From NCBI GenBank assembly GCA_002007465.1, contig LNAC01000003.1, positions 8,290,416 to 8,354,415 on the forward strand: a DNA stretch of 64,000 nucleotides. The letters run 5' to 3'. The position numbers and the translations under genes were made by a program. This document shows, one piece after another, positions 45,481 to 56,720 of the stretch (position 1 is its first letter; the number at the start of each line of letters is the position of its first letter). The stretch is from Ailurus styani. Its lineage: Eukaryota; Chordata; Mammalia; Carnivora; Ailuridae. Under the pieces are notes generated by a model, which saw only the letters and a program-made list of their open reading frames with translations, searched no databases and was not told the origin of the DNA.

Positions 45481-46129
45481 GTAGAGACAGGTCGTGTGGG
45501 GCTGGGGCAAGGAGTTCGGATTTACTAAGGGCCTCAGCAGGCAACATGTCTTCCCCCATAGAATATTCCTTGGTAGAGAAACATGTGACACCAAGAAGGA
45601 CCTGCTCACCAGGTAAGCTGTCAGTGGCTCTTTTCTGGCTGAGGAAAATCAGTCAAAAATCTTCTCTTCAGCCACTTATCCCTGACGGCAATTTTACTTT
45701 ATCCCAGAGAATATTTCTTAAACACACCAGCAGTTTGCCGCAATCAGTACATGGGCAGAACTTAAACAGATAACAAAAACTCTTTGAGCTTGCATATAAA
45801 TATCTGAATTTGCTGATCATTTTTCAAATGTGTGGAAATATCCCTAGAATATTCACAGAAAAAGAGAAAATTAGGTGTGTTATCTCCTAGCTGAATGATT
45901 TGGTATTAGTTTCTTATCACTACCCAATAAAAAAATACACATGGCTCCCTGGCTCTCCGGGTCTCCAGCTTCAACTACATTTCAGTAAAATCTATTTTAG
46001 GTTTCTGCACTTCACAACCGGAGAAATTCTCTGTGTTTCTCAACACATATAAATCTGGCAGGAGAAAGAGCTGAAAGGAAAGGGAAAAATTGCTTTAGTA
46101 ATCCTGTAGTGTAATTCAGCTGGGGGCGG
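45481..46129. other. Unassigned sequence up to the assembly gap
   Basis: No gene or confident repeat. It ends in G-rich sequence at the gap. Confidence 0.45.
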
Positions 46130-46366
46130 NNNNNNNNNNNNNNNNNNNNNNNNNNNNNNNNNNNNNNNNNNNNNNNNNNNNNNNNNNNNNNNNNNNNNNN
46201 NNNNNNNNNNNNNNNNNNNNNNNNNNNNNNNNNNNNNNNNNNNNNNNNNNNNNNNNNNNNNNNNNNNNNNNNNNNNNNNNNNNNNNNNNNNNNNNNNNNN
46301 NNNNNNNNNNNNNNNNNNNNNNNNNNNNNNNNNNNNNNNNNNNNNNNNNNNNNNNNNNNNNNNNNN
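46130..46366. other. Assembly gap (237 N)
   Basis: Unknown sequence. The left flank ends GGGGGCGG and the right flank begins GGGGTGGGTGGGGGG, so the missing part is probably G-rich. A 132-codon minus frame spanning it is an artefact of the Ns. Confidence 0.99.
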
Positions 46367-46381
46367 GGGGTGGGTGGGGGG

Positions 46382-46730
46382 AGAGTCACAGCCTTATTTT
46401 TCAAGTCCAAATAAAAAGAAATATATCCTTTACTGTGGGGGCAGGAAGTCCAGGAATGAAGAACCTAGTTAAGTAGCAACTGGAGAATCAGAGGCCGCAA
46501 ACAGCAATTAAACGAAAGGCATCATGGGAAAAACAAAACAAATGCAAACAACAAACAAGGGCTAGCTTGATCTTTGATAAGAATATCAACCTCTGTCTCC
46601 AGTTCTATCTAGAGTGCTATCCCTACTAGACTTCTCTCTTCCCCCACAGCCTGGTTCATTAATTTATGGTTTATTCTTTCTAAGCTTCTTGGAGCAAAAA
46701 TAAGCAAACAGATACATATCCTTATTGTCT
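46382..46730. other. Unassigned sequence
   Basis: Nothing recognised. Confidence 0.45.
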
Positions 46731-46734
46731 GTTC

Positions 46735-48350
46735 TTTCTCACCAAAAAAGAAGCATATTACTCCATGCTTTGCTTTTTGTCTACATAGCTTTGAATAACT
46801 CCCTATCAGTGTCTCTCTCTCTCTTGCTCTCTCTCTGATTTCACACTCCTTTGTTTTATGGTTCTACTGTCATTTACTCGGTCTTCTATGAATGAATGGC
46901 CATTTGGGTTGTCTGCTATATATTGCTATCATGTATAATGATGAATATGTAACTTTGGTTTTGTATCTGTGGGACAGCAGCTTCAGGCAAATTCCTAGAA
47001 GTGGGGTTGTTGTGTCAAAGGGTAAACACGAGTGTAGTTTTGCTAGACATTGCCAAATTCCTTCCAGTGAAATTGTACTGTGTTGCACTCCCACAAGCAG
47101 TTTGTGAATGCTGGTTTCTCCATAGCCTCACCAAGAGTGGGGTGTTAGTATTTAAAATTTGTGCCAGTCTGATAGTTAAGAAATTGTATTACACAGCAGA
47201 CTTAATTAGCATTTATCTTATTATGAGTAAAGTTGAATACTTATAAACACCAGAGGTAAATCATTTTTCTGGAATTATCTGTGATTTTGCCCATTTTTCT
47301 CTCAGCTTTTAATATTTTTCCCTTTTTAGTGAAATATTTGTTATTAGGAAATCAGTCTTTTCTCTGTGACACTTGAGACTTTTTTTTTCCGCAGTGTCAT
47401 TTTTTTGTTTTTTTTAGGGGTTGGCTTACGGTTTCTTTGATATGTGATTTGTTTCCGTTCAGTAAAATTTACCAGTCTTTTCTTTTATCACGACTGGATT
47501 GTGAATCTAGTTAATAAGGCTTTCCCCGCAATAAGATTATAAAAAATTCACCCATGTTTCCTGCTAATAGTCCTATGGTCTCATTATTTACACTTCCATT
47601 TCAGATTCATTCGGATTTTTTCTGGTGCATTGTGTGAGGTAGGAATGCAGTTTAATCTTTTTTCCAAATGGTCGTCCTGCTGTCCCAAATTTATAAAAAG
47701 GCCATGTTTTCCCCAGTAATCCGAGTTACTACTTACACAACATTTTCATGGGCACTTGTACATATTGCTAGGTTTTCTACTGTGTTTCATTGATGTATTT
47801 ATGTGTCAGTATCCCACCTTTTTAATTGAGACTTGATAGCATATTTTAATACCTGATAAGGTTAAAACTTTTCCTGGGGATGAGGACACAGACATTTTAG
47901 GGAGTCATTATTATACCTTTTCATATGGTCTTCAAAAACATCTTGATCAGAGGTGTGTGTGGAGGAATGGGGGGAATTGCACAAAATTTATCCATTCGAT
48001 TAAAAAAATGATATCTTTATGATACTGGAAAACATTCTCTCCAAGGACAAGTTTCTCCTTCCATTTGTTTAAGTCTCTGTCTTTATCAGAAATGCTTTTA
48101 AGTTTTCTTCATATGTGTTCTGTCCATATCTTGTTAAGTTTATTCCTAAATATTGGGAGAGGGGAAGAACTATAAAAGAAATTTTCGATGGCAACTTCTA
48201 ATTGTTCATTGTCTATACACATAGAAATTATTAGTTTGTAGGTAAATTTTATATTCTCTGCCATATCTAAATGTGTTAGTTTTGTTTAGATTCTGAATTT
48301 TTAAAGCTTTCCTTGAGATATAGCCCATGAGTAAATTTGGTAAAAAGATA
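46735..48350 (-). mobile_element. Ancient LINE (L1/HAL1-like), minus strand
   Basis: Antisense wording typical of old L1/HAL1: 'gaatgaatggccatttgggttgtctgc', 'ctagaagtggggttgttgtgtcaaaggg', 'gacattgccaaattccttcc', 'actcccacaagcagtttgtgaatgc', 'ttttgcccatttttc', 'ctattatttacacttccatttcagattc' and 'agtttattcctaaatattggg'. No open frame survives. A fragment resembling the MaLR LTR end interrupts it at 47877-47925. Confidence 0.7.
47877..47925 (-). repeat. Small LTR-like fragment
   Basis: CCTGGGGATGAGGACACAGA and the following bases align with 44900-44945 (TCTGGGGATGAGGACATGGA...) through 'GGAGTCATTATT.TACCT'. It is embedded in old LINE sequence. Confidence 0.55.
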
Positions 48351-48789
48351 TGTTGGAAAAAAAGGCATGTTCAATTTTTAAAGCAGAAATTTCAATATAT
48401 CTATAAGCTGATGCTTAATAATTCTAATAGTCAATGATCTATGTTAATTTCTATGTATTTGAATTGATAAAATCTATTGATCTCTTTTAATATTTCCCAA
48501 ATTAAAAAGTTATATTTCTCTAAATTTCCCTCTTTTTAAAAATAAATTTTGCTCTGCCACTTTAAATCTGTTATTTGGCAAATAATAATTTGCCTCTACT
48601 GTAACTTCATTGTGCACTATAATTGTTGTCAAGGTAAATATGTGGGTCATATTTTTTCTCAAATAATTCTACCATTCTAATTTATTTTTTTCTGTGTCAA
48701 CAAACCAATTTTTGCTCTTTTTTGTTTAAGTTCTCCATTTGCTATTTGTTTTAAGTATATTTCTTCTAAGGATACATTTATTTTTGTGG
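48351..48789. other. AT-rich sequence, probably LINE-derived
   Basis: Style and composition match the flanking old LINE pieces, but no segment is distinctive enough to name. Confidence 0.35.
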
Positions 48790-50115
48790 CTATCATATAA
48801 TTTTACTACATGTTTTCAAACTTAATAGCTATCACTAAATTTTTTCCCCAGAGTGGCTATAGTGTTTATTCCTACCAGCAGCAAAGGAGGGCTCCAAGTG
48901 CATCATGTTTTTATAGAACTGTAATTTTTTCCCATCTGATGACCATAAAATGGATTCTCATTGTGAGGGTTTTTGTTTTTTTATGGGGTTTTTTTTTTTT
49001 TTTTGGTTTTGGTTTTTCATTTTTGAACACATTTTTAAATATTTTCTTGGGAAGTATGTCTTTCACTTCTGCAAATTGCTTGTTTAGAGACTTGCTTGTA
49101 TTTGCCTTATTGATATTTAGGAGCTCTTGAAATATCCTAGATGCTAATTCTTTGCTAATCCTATTCATTGGGAATATTTTCTACCAGTTTTTGGGCTCTA
49201 TTTTATTTTTTCATCAATCTTTTCTTTCATGTTTTATGCTTTTTTTTTTTTAAGATTTTATTTTTTTATTTGACAGAGAGAGAGATCACAAGTAGGCAGA
49301 GAGGCAGGCAGAGAAAGAGGGGGAAGCAGGCTCTCCACCAAGCAGAGAACCTGATGCAGGGCTCGATCCTAGGACCCTGAGATCATGACCTGAGCGGAAG
49401 GCAGAGGCTTAACCCACTGAACCACCCAGGCGCCCCAAGGCTTATGCTTTTTTATATCTTGTTTAAAAATCCTTCCCTGAGGTAAAGATAATCTCCAATA
49501 TTTTCTTCTGAAATTTTCTTTTTGCTTTTAAGTTTTTGATAGATCTGGAATTGACTTTTTTTGCATGATGTGGAGTAGGCATAAACTTCAATGTTTTTCT
49601 GTAAGACTAACCAATTTTTCCTGCACTCCATATTTAATAATCAATATTTCTCCTGCTGATCTAAAATGACACTTCTCTTTTATATTAAATATCCTTTAAT
49701 GGTTTATTTATGCACTTTCTATTTTGCTTTATTGGCTTCTTTGTTTTAGCCTATCTTAAAATTATAAAGTGTTATATTTTATTGCTTTATAATAAAGCCT
49801 GATTTCTGGTGGGAAATTTATTTCAGTTTTCTTGGCTATTGACTATTCATTACTTTTCCTGTAAATTTTAGCAGCTTGTCAAGACTTATAAAAACACTTG
49901 TTGGGCTTTGTATTTGAGCTTTTCTTGTTTTTATGTTTTAATTTGTGCAAAGTGAACATCTTAACTATATTAGCTTATCCTATCCATGAATATGGTCAAG
50001 CTCTCCCTTTATTTAGGTTATCTTTAATGTGATTTTCCCACAGGTTCTATGATTTGTTCTTAGTTGTGCTATTTGTTCTTATTTTGGTATGAATAGTCAA
50101 CTACCTTTTAAGGAA
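48790..50115 (-). mobile_element. Old L1-family LINE, minus strand, split by a CAN-SINE
   Basis: 'ctggatgaccataaaatgg'-like start, 'ttcacttctgcaaattgcttg', 'tttttgggctctattttattttttcatc', then after the SINE 'aaaaatccttccctgaggtaaagataatc', 'tgatagatctggaattgac' and 'tagcttatcctatccatgaatatgg' give the antisense L1 ORF2 order. Decayed. Confidence 0.65.
49246..49436 (-). mobile_element. CAN-SINE, minus strand, inserted in an old L1
   Basis: Poly-T, TTAAGATTTTATTTTTTTAT, 'gacagagagagagatcacaagtaggcagagaggcaggcag', 'gctcgatcctaggaccctgagatc', head '..ctgaaccacccaggcgcccc'. Flanks share TTATGCTTTTTT (49234-49245 and 49442-49453), the probable target-site duplication with a few extra bases. Confidence 0.95.
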
Positions 50116-50779
50116 ATTTAAAAAGCAAGAAAAATGTCATATAAGCAGGCATATTTAACATTTCTGGTGCACTTCTATTCTTTGGGTAGATTTGGTTTCC
50201 CACCTATTATCATTTTTCTTCAGCCTGAGAATTTTTTTTTTTTTTAACATTCCTTATGATGGTGCTCTACTGGGAATAAATAAAGTTGGTCATAATATTC
50301 TCTTATTTTTTCCCATGAGTATAGGATTTTTTAGTGATACCTCAACTGTTTTCACTATTAATATGAATAATTTCTATTTTCTCTTATTTTCTTCATCAAT
50401 CCAGCCAGACACCTGTTAACTTAATTGACCCTTGCAAGAACCAAATTTGGTTTTGATGACTTACTGTATTGTATTATTTTTTCTATTTCTTTTACTTTAT
50501 TGTTATCTTTATTATTTTATTTTCTTCATTTTACTTACCTTATGTTTCTTTTGATTTTCTTTCTCCAATTTAAGGTAGAAGCTTAGATCATTTAGACTTT
50601 TCTACTTTACTAATACAGGCTTTTAAGCTATAAATTTACCTCTAGGCCCTCTACTAGATGCATTTTATAAAATTTGTACATTGTATTTTCATTATCTTTC
50701 TGTTTAGAATTTTTCCTAATGTCTCTTGTTATTTTTGACTCATGCGTTATTTAGAATTCATTTAACTATTTTTTCCTGA
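50116..50779. other. AT-rich sequence, probably LINE-derived
   Basis: T-rich with old-LINE style wording; no distinctive block. Nothing else seen. Confidence 0.35.
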
Positions 50780-51470
50780 AAATCTTTTCAATTTTAATTT
50801 TTGAGAACTGCATTTGATTTGCTGGATGTAGTATTTAATCGTAATGATATATTTTTTTCCTTTCATCATTTTAAAAATATCATTTTTGTCATCTCCTAGT
50901 TTGCTGTGTTTCCAGTAAGAAATTGTGATTCTTTCTGTTTCCCTCTGTTTGTAATCTCTTCCCCACCCCACCCAACCACCCCCCTGCCACCCTGCCTCTG
51001 ACTACTTTTAAGATTTTCTTTGTCAGTGTTTCTAAGAAATTTTATTATGAAGTGGCTTGTGGCTTTTCTTGTGTTTATTTTCTTATGGTTCAATGAGATT
51101 CTTGGATCTATATACTGATATTTTTCATCAAATATAGAAAATGTTCACTCAGTCTTTCTTTAAATACCTTTTCCGACCCCTGAATCCTTCATGGGATGCA
51201 ATTACCTGCTTGTTAGTTTGTTTTATATTACCCTACAGAGCAGTAAGTCCCTGTTTTGCTTGTTCATTTGTTTGTTTCAGCATTTCTTTTTCTATTTTCT
51301 TAAATTAGTTTCTATTGTCCTATCATCAAATTCCCTCCTCTTTTCTCTCACAGTGTATAGTTTGTTTTTATGCCTATCTAGAAATATTTTCATTTCAGAT
51401 ACTGAATTTTTCAGCTCTAGATGTTCTAATTTTACTATATAATCTCCATTTCTGCCTTCTTTCCCTTTAA
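50780..51470 (-). mobile_element. Ancient L1-like fragment, minus strand
   Basis: 'atcatttttgtcatctcctagtttgctgtgtttcc', 'acttttaagattttctttgtcagtgtttc', 'tggttcaatgagattcttggatctat', 'tttttcatcaaatatagaaaatgttc' and 'tcatttcagatactgaatttttcagctc' follow a familiar antisense old-L1 order. A minus-strand G-quadruplex motif lies at 50961-50992. Confidence 0.6.
50961..50992 (-). other. G-quadruplex motif on the minus strand
   Basis: C-runs at 50961-50964, 50966-50969, 50971-50973, 50979-50984 and 50990-50992 on the plus strand give five G-runs of at least three on the minus strand with loops of 1, 1, 5 and 5 bases. Confidence 0.65.
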
Positions 51471-51735
51471 AGTTTGATCATACATATAAAATTTATTTCA
51501 ACCTCAGCAGGCAATTCACATACTTATAGAACAGCTCGATCTTTTCAAGCTTTTTAAAAATGCTTTGCTACGGTGAGTCTAGTGTAGTTTTTACTAAAGT
51601 ACTTCTTTAATTCTACATCTAACGCATAAGCTTTCTGGGATCTCTAGCATATTCAGTGAGCTCGCTCCACCCTGGCTGGTTGGAACTCCAATGTCTCCAT
51701 GTACTTCTAGACTACAAGCTTCAGTTGTTGTTCAG

Positions 51736-52101
51736 TGCTATGGTGTGAATGTTTGTGTCCCCTCAAAATTCATATGTTGAAATCCAAATGCCCAATACAA
51801 TGGTATTAGGAAGTGGGGACTTCAGGAATTGCTTGGGTCATGGGACAGAGCTCTCATGCATGAGATGAAGGCCTTATTAAAAGAGGCTCTAGAGAGATCC
51901 TTTGCCCTTTCCATCATGTGAGGACTCAATGAGAAGTCATTGGCTATGAATTAGGGTGAAAGCTTTCACCAGAATATGACCATGCTGGTACCTTGATCTT
52001 GGACTTGCCTAGACTCTGGGACTGCAAGGAGTAAATTTCTGTTGTCTATAAACCACTCATTCTGATGTATTTTGTGGTAGCAGTTCAAATGGACTAGGAC
52101 A
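51736..52101 (+). mobile_element. MaLR (ERVL-type) 5' LTR
   Basis: 366 bp starting TGCTATGGTGTGAATGTTTG and ending ACTAGGACA, with TG...CA termini. Internal order is typical of MST/MLT1 LTRs: 'aaaattcatatgttgaaatcc', 'ggtcatgggacagagctctcatgc', 'atcatgtgaggactcaatgagaag', 'accttgatcttggacttgcctag' and 'gtaaatttctgttgtctataaacc'. Directly downstream (52107-52124) TTGGTATCAAGAAGTGGG resembles the tRNA-Leu-type primer-binding site of ERVL relatives. An old, non-functional genomic copy. Confidence 0.85.
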
Positions 52102-53607
52102 GAAAATTGGTATCAAGAAGTGGGGATGCTTCTGTAACAAGTATCTAATAACGAGGAAGTGGCTTTGGACTGGGTAATGGATGGAGGCTGGATGGGTTTG
52201 GAGGTACATGCCGGAGTAAACCCTTGTTGCCATGAATGGAATTCTAAAGGGCATTCTCTTCGGAGCCCAAAAGGAAAAGAGACATATAGAGAAATCCTGA
52301 ATCTTCTTAAGAATATGTAAGTGGTTGTGAACAAAATGTTGGTAGAAATATAGATGGTAAAGGCCATTCTAATGAGGTCTCAGACAGAAATGAGGAACAT
52401 GTTATCAGACACGGCAGAAATGCCATCCTTGTTGTAAAGTGACAAAGAGCTTGGCTTAATTGTGTTCATGTCCTAGTGTCTTGTAGAAGGTAGAACTTGT
52501 GAGGGATGAAATTGGATATTTGGCTGAAGCTATTTTTTAAGCAAAGTGTTGAAGGTGCAGCTTGGTTTCTCTTGAATGCTTATAGTAAAATGAGAGACAA
52601 AATATGACTTAAAGATGGAATTACCAAAAAGGAAGCAGAACTTACAATTTTAGAAAATTCTCAGCCTATCCCTATTGCATGAAATGAGAAAGTGTATTTG
52701 GAAGAGGACACTAAGAGTGTGACCAAGTGACCCAACCCAACGATAAGGAGATGCATGCGCATGTGAACCACAAACTTAATCAGTCAGCCCAGCAGGAAAA
52801 CGGCCAAGATAAACTGAAGAGAAAAGAGACAGAAAGGAATGAAGGAAAGTTGTCAGACTCCTAGGTTTTATAGGACAGGACTGCAAAGCTACTGAGCTGT
52901 GAATGTGCAAATTATTTTATGACAGAGAAAGAAGGACCCCAAAGGTGATTTAGAGGTCATTAGAGCTGCCTCATCAATTTCAAAAATGGGGGTCACTGAC
53001 TGGGTTTCTATAGGCCAGACAAACCCCACTCAAAGCTGTGGGGGCCAGACCCCTACCCAGCAGAGTCATCAGGGCATGACTACCTCCACCCAGCTTTTGA
53101 AAGATGTGTCATCTTGGAACTGTGGGTGAGGGTGAGACCATTGCACAGAGACGATGCTCTGGGATGGGCACCCCCGGAACCGCAGCCTGGGAGAGCCATA
53201 AGCATGTGACCAGTCCATGAGAGCTGCAAACTGCAATCGGAGTTGTGCCCAGCATAGCTGTGGAGGTAGGACTGTCTCTCTAATGGGTTTGAAAGGCCGG
53301 ACTTTCGCCCTAGTGGGCCTTCAAGTTTAGGATTTGCCAGGGACCTGTTACGCTTTTCTTCTTTTCTAATGTTGCCCTTTGGAATGGAATAGGAGTATTT
53401 ATCCTGTATTTCGGAAGCACACAACTTGTTTGACTTCATAGGTTCACAACTGGAAAGCAATTTGCTTCAGGATGAATCCTCTTATCCATATCTGACTTAG
53501 ATAATATTCAGATAAGACTTTGACTTAGACCTTTGATTTGATGCTAGTATAAGTTAAAACATTGAAGACTGTTAGAACTGTAAGCAATAACGTTTTAGAA
53601 ACCATAG
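52102..53607 (+). mobile_element. MaLR internal region, decayed
   Basis: Follows the 5' LTR with the usual MaLR interior order: 'gaagtggctttggactgggtaatggatggagg', 'agcaaagtgttgaaggtgcagc' and 'agaaaattctcagcctatcc'. MaLR elements are non-autonomous and have no functional retroviral genes; here frames are broken. The 126-codon minus frame at 53080-53460 lies inside it and is chance. Confidence 0.75.
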
Positions 53608-53675
53608 AAAATAAGTTTCTCTTATTTATGCCTGGTTCCTGGTATTTTGTTATCACCCCCCAAATGGATGAAGAC
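53608..53675 (+). mobile_element. Stub of the MaLR 3' LTR
   Basis: 'AAATAAGTTTCTCTTATTTA' followed by 'GGTATTTTGTTATC' and 'CAAATGGATGAAGAC' aligns with the end of the 5' LTR ('gtaaatttctgttgtctata', 'tgtattttgtggtagc', 'caaatggactaggac'). Only about the last 68 bp remain, so most of the 3' LTR is deleted. Confidence 0.55.
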
Positions 53676-56220
53676 TTTCAGCTTATCAATACCTAATACG
53701 TTTTCTTTCTCCAGGAGTTCTTTGTTCTGACTGTAGCGTCTCACCCTATACAGTGCAAACATTTTTTTTTTTTTTAACATTTGCCAAAGACTCAATTCTA
53801 TGCAGATTTGGGGGGATATTTCTCTGAATAGTTTTTTTTTTCTTTCCACTTAGCCCCACAGATTCTAGTTGCCTAACCCTCCCCAAGTGCTGCTCTATGT
53901 TTCCTCAACTTAAGGAGGCCATTGTGGTTTGCAATGGATTCCCCTTCCTTGCACCGGAGCCTAGAGCATCTCCAAGAAGACACCTGGGGAAATCACAGGG
54001 CTCCCCTCATCGTTTCACTCCTTCCAGAAATCACAGACTTGCAATGTTTTTTGGTTTGTTTGGTTTTGTCCAAAGTCTAAAATTAGTTGGTTTGTATATT
54101 TTGTTCACTCTAAATTGTTTATAGCAGAAAGACTGATCCGGTACTAGTTACTCCATCATGTTCTGAAGCAAAAGTTTTCTGCATAGCACTTTATTCTTCT
54201 AAGAAATAGAGACTATTATTGTTAGGGAAAAAGTCTCAAGGATTATCAATAGGTCAACATGCCCTACTCCCATAGGACTTGACTTTCCTTTTTGAAATAT
54301 TCAATAAATGGCTGTTTAGATAATGTTGAATCCACTCCAGTAATGATGAGACATGATTTCCAAAGGAAGCTTACATCGTAGGCTTGTAGGAAAGTCTTCT
54401 GCATCATGAGAAGAACTCTGTCTCTCTCTAACTTCTCCATCATCCTTGTTTTATTTCTCAAGTACACACACAGAGAGTCTAGCCTCTCTTCCGCTGAACA
54501 GTCCTACACACAGTTGACAACACCTTCCTGTGCCTGCAAGGGGCCTTCTCCAGACCATGCCCAGTTTCTTCAACATGCATCCAGATTGAGCAGGTAAAGT
54601 GGAAAAATGACTGTTCTTTATTATTCTCCTTTCCCTTAAGTATATGCCCCAAGACTTTTGAAATCTAAGGAGTAAATGCCCTCTGAAGCCTTCTTGTACT
54701 CTTAGCTTGAATCGGATATGCCTAATTTGATCTAAGGATCACTCAGCTGTTGCAAACATGCTATGTCGTTAGCATCTTTCATCATCTCCCAGAACCATGA
54801 GAAAAGAGCCCCTTCCTAGCTGTGTGACCCAGAAAAACCACTCCTGTCCAAGCTTTCAAGTGGAGCTATAAAACAAGTGAATAACTGCTTCCTTATTTGG
54901 GAATTGGGAACTTGAAGAAAGGGAGGAAATTATAATTCTATTGAAGTATATGTCTCCATTTCCTAAATGATAACTTTAAGAATTAAATTGAACATAAAAT
55001 TTTAGGCCTCTAAAAGTCAGTCAACAAAGATGAAGGGTACTCTGATTCTAATGTCATTCATTGCTTTAGTTTATCCTAATATTGAGATTTCAGACCTTGG
55101 ATTTTATTCTAAAATTATGATTAATCTTAGTTAATAAATGTCTCATAGTCAAGTTGAAAAAGAACATTGTCTTGCAAAACATGTTCACCTGCATCTCTTC
55201 ATTTCTAATAAGGACGTGTCTGGGGGCAGTGGGCTTCACAGCCTAAACCTGACAGTTGTTTTAATTGGTTTCTAATTCATTTCTTTAGACTACGCCTTAT
55301 TTCTTTCAGTCCCCAGGTCTGTACTAATCTGCATAACAGCATTAACAGAACATTGTGAAACATAATTCTCACTCATTAAAAAAAAATGCAGATGCTAAAT
55401 GTCATGCATTTACATTTTGAAACAGTGACTTCCTTCAATCTACTTTATCTTATTTAACTTTTAAAAAATGATTTCCCAAGGGCTAAAGTGTAGGAAAACC
55501 TTAGTAAGTAACTTTACCTCAGGCACTTTTTTTTTTTAATCACACAGAGATAGCAGTTCCACCAAAGTGTCTCCTTATTAACATGGAATGTTTTATATGC
55601 CCGTGATGGATTCTGCAACTGAGGAGAACCAAGACACATTTTCTGTTCTCTAAGACAGAATAGTTGATGGCTAATACTTGCTTTCCCTTCACAGACTCTT
55701 TATTTGCCCAATTAAACTTGTCTCATAAACCCACCACTTCTTTATATAATGATTAGGCTTGAGGATTAGTTCTGATGTTGGAGTCAGATATTTGGTTATT
55801 CAGTTCTATCCATAGAGAAGAAACATTTTTCAGTGGCTTATGGTGAAGAAGAGGAAAGAGAAGATTTGAAGTGTCTGATTTTTTGCAACCTGTTATATTT
55901 TCTTGTCACTGCAAGCCATGAATGAATTTAAATAAAACAAAACAAAACAAAAAGTTGATCAGGAGATGGGCCTGGGAGTTATCCTGAAGGAGAGCTTGGT
56001 TAGATGCCACAGGTTTCAACTGCAAAGGACCAGAAAATGAACGTCAAGGAGTGACTTGCAACTTCTATCATCTGGTCTTTGCCTTATTTTTCTAATACTT
56101 GGTGAATGTAGGTGACTGTGAATCCATAGGCACTTATCACCAGCTAGAGGTCAAGAGCTTTCTAACTTCAGTGAATTTTCATTAGTTTCTCTGGCTCCAT
56201 TCCACTTCTAGCTTTTCCTT
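53676..56220. other. Unassigned 2.5-kb stretch
   Basis: No transposon or gene recognised. 53880-54050 is richer in GC. Poly-T runs lie at 53762-53776 and 55529-55537 and an (AAAAC)n run near 55933-55951. Frames of 63-75 codons show no domain. Confidence 0.45.
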
Positions 56221-56224
56221 CCTC

Positions 56225-56575
56225 AACTTGCCAAATACATTGCATACCTACTGTGGGCCAAACCCCATGCTAGGTGCTAAAGATGCAAAGATAAATGTCA
56301 AAATCCCTGCTTTGAAAGAGCTCACAGATAAGACAATGCAACGGAGAGTTGAAGCAGAGTTTAATAAGCTTTAAGACTGAGCTATAGGGGGTCCAAACCT
56401 AAATTTTGTTGGGTCAGAGAGAGCTCCTGAAAGAGGTACCATGTGACCTGAATCTTAACAGATGAACAGTTAGCTAGGCAATGCAGGGGTGAAGGCTTCA
56501 GAAGAGTGAGAAAGGAGGCATCAGGTACAATGGTGTGGAAATCCAAGGAAGCAAGATGACCTCAGGTAATGCTGA
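56225..56575 (-). repeat. L2 LINE, minus strand, diverged
   Basis: 'catacctactgtgggccaaaccccatgctaggtgctaaagatgcaaagat', 'ccctgctttgaaagagctcacag' and '..cctgaatcttaacagatgaacagttagctagg' follow the antisense L2 order. Confidence 0.6.
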
Positions 56576-56589
56576 GTGGTTTTGTGTGG

Positions 56590-56720
56590 TGGGGTCACTG
56601 GGCATTTGCACCTATACTTAAAGTGGTTTGTTCAATGTCCTTAGGTAGTGACTGAGGCTGGATTTAAGCCATATCTTCATGAATCTAAAATCTGTTTTTA
56701 ATCCTGACTACCCACACCGT
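56590..56720 (-). repeat. MIR SINE fragment, minus strand
   Basis: 'ttgttcaatgtccttaggtagtgactgaggctggatttaagcc' resembles antisense MIR (ttgcccaaggtcacacagctagtaagtggcagagctggattcaaacc). Confidence 0.5.

Noticed and set aside
46012..46410. 132-codon minus-strand open frame
   Set aside because: It runs through the 237-base N gap; most of its residues are undefined, so its openness is an artefact.
53080..53460. 126-codon minus-strand open frame as a gene
   Set aside because: It lies antisense inside a decayed MaLR interior, has no recognisable domain and no sign of conserved coding.
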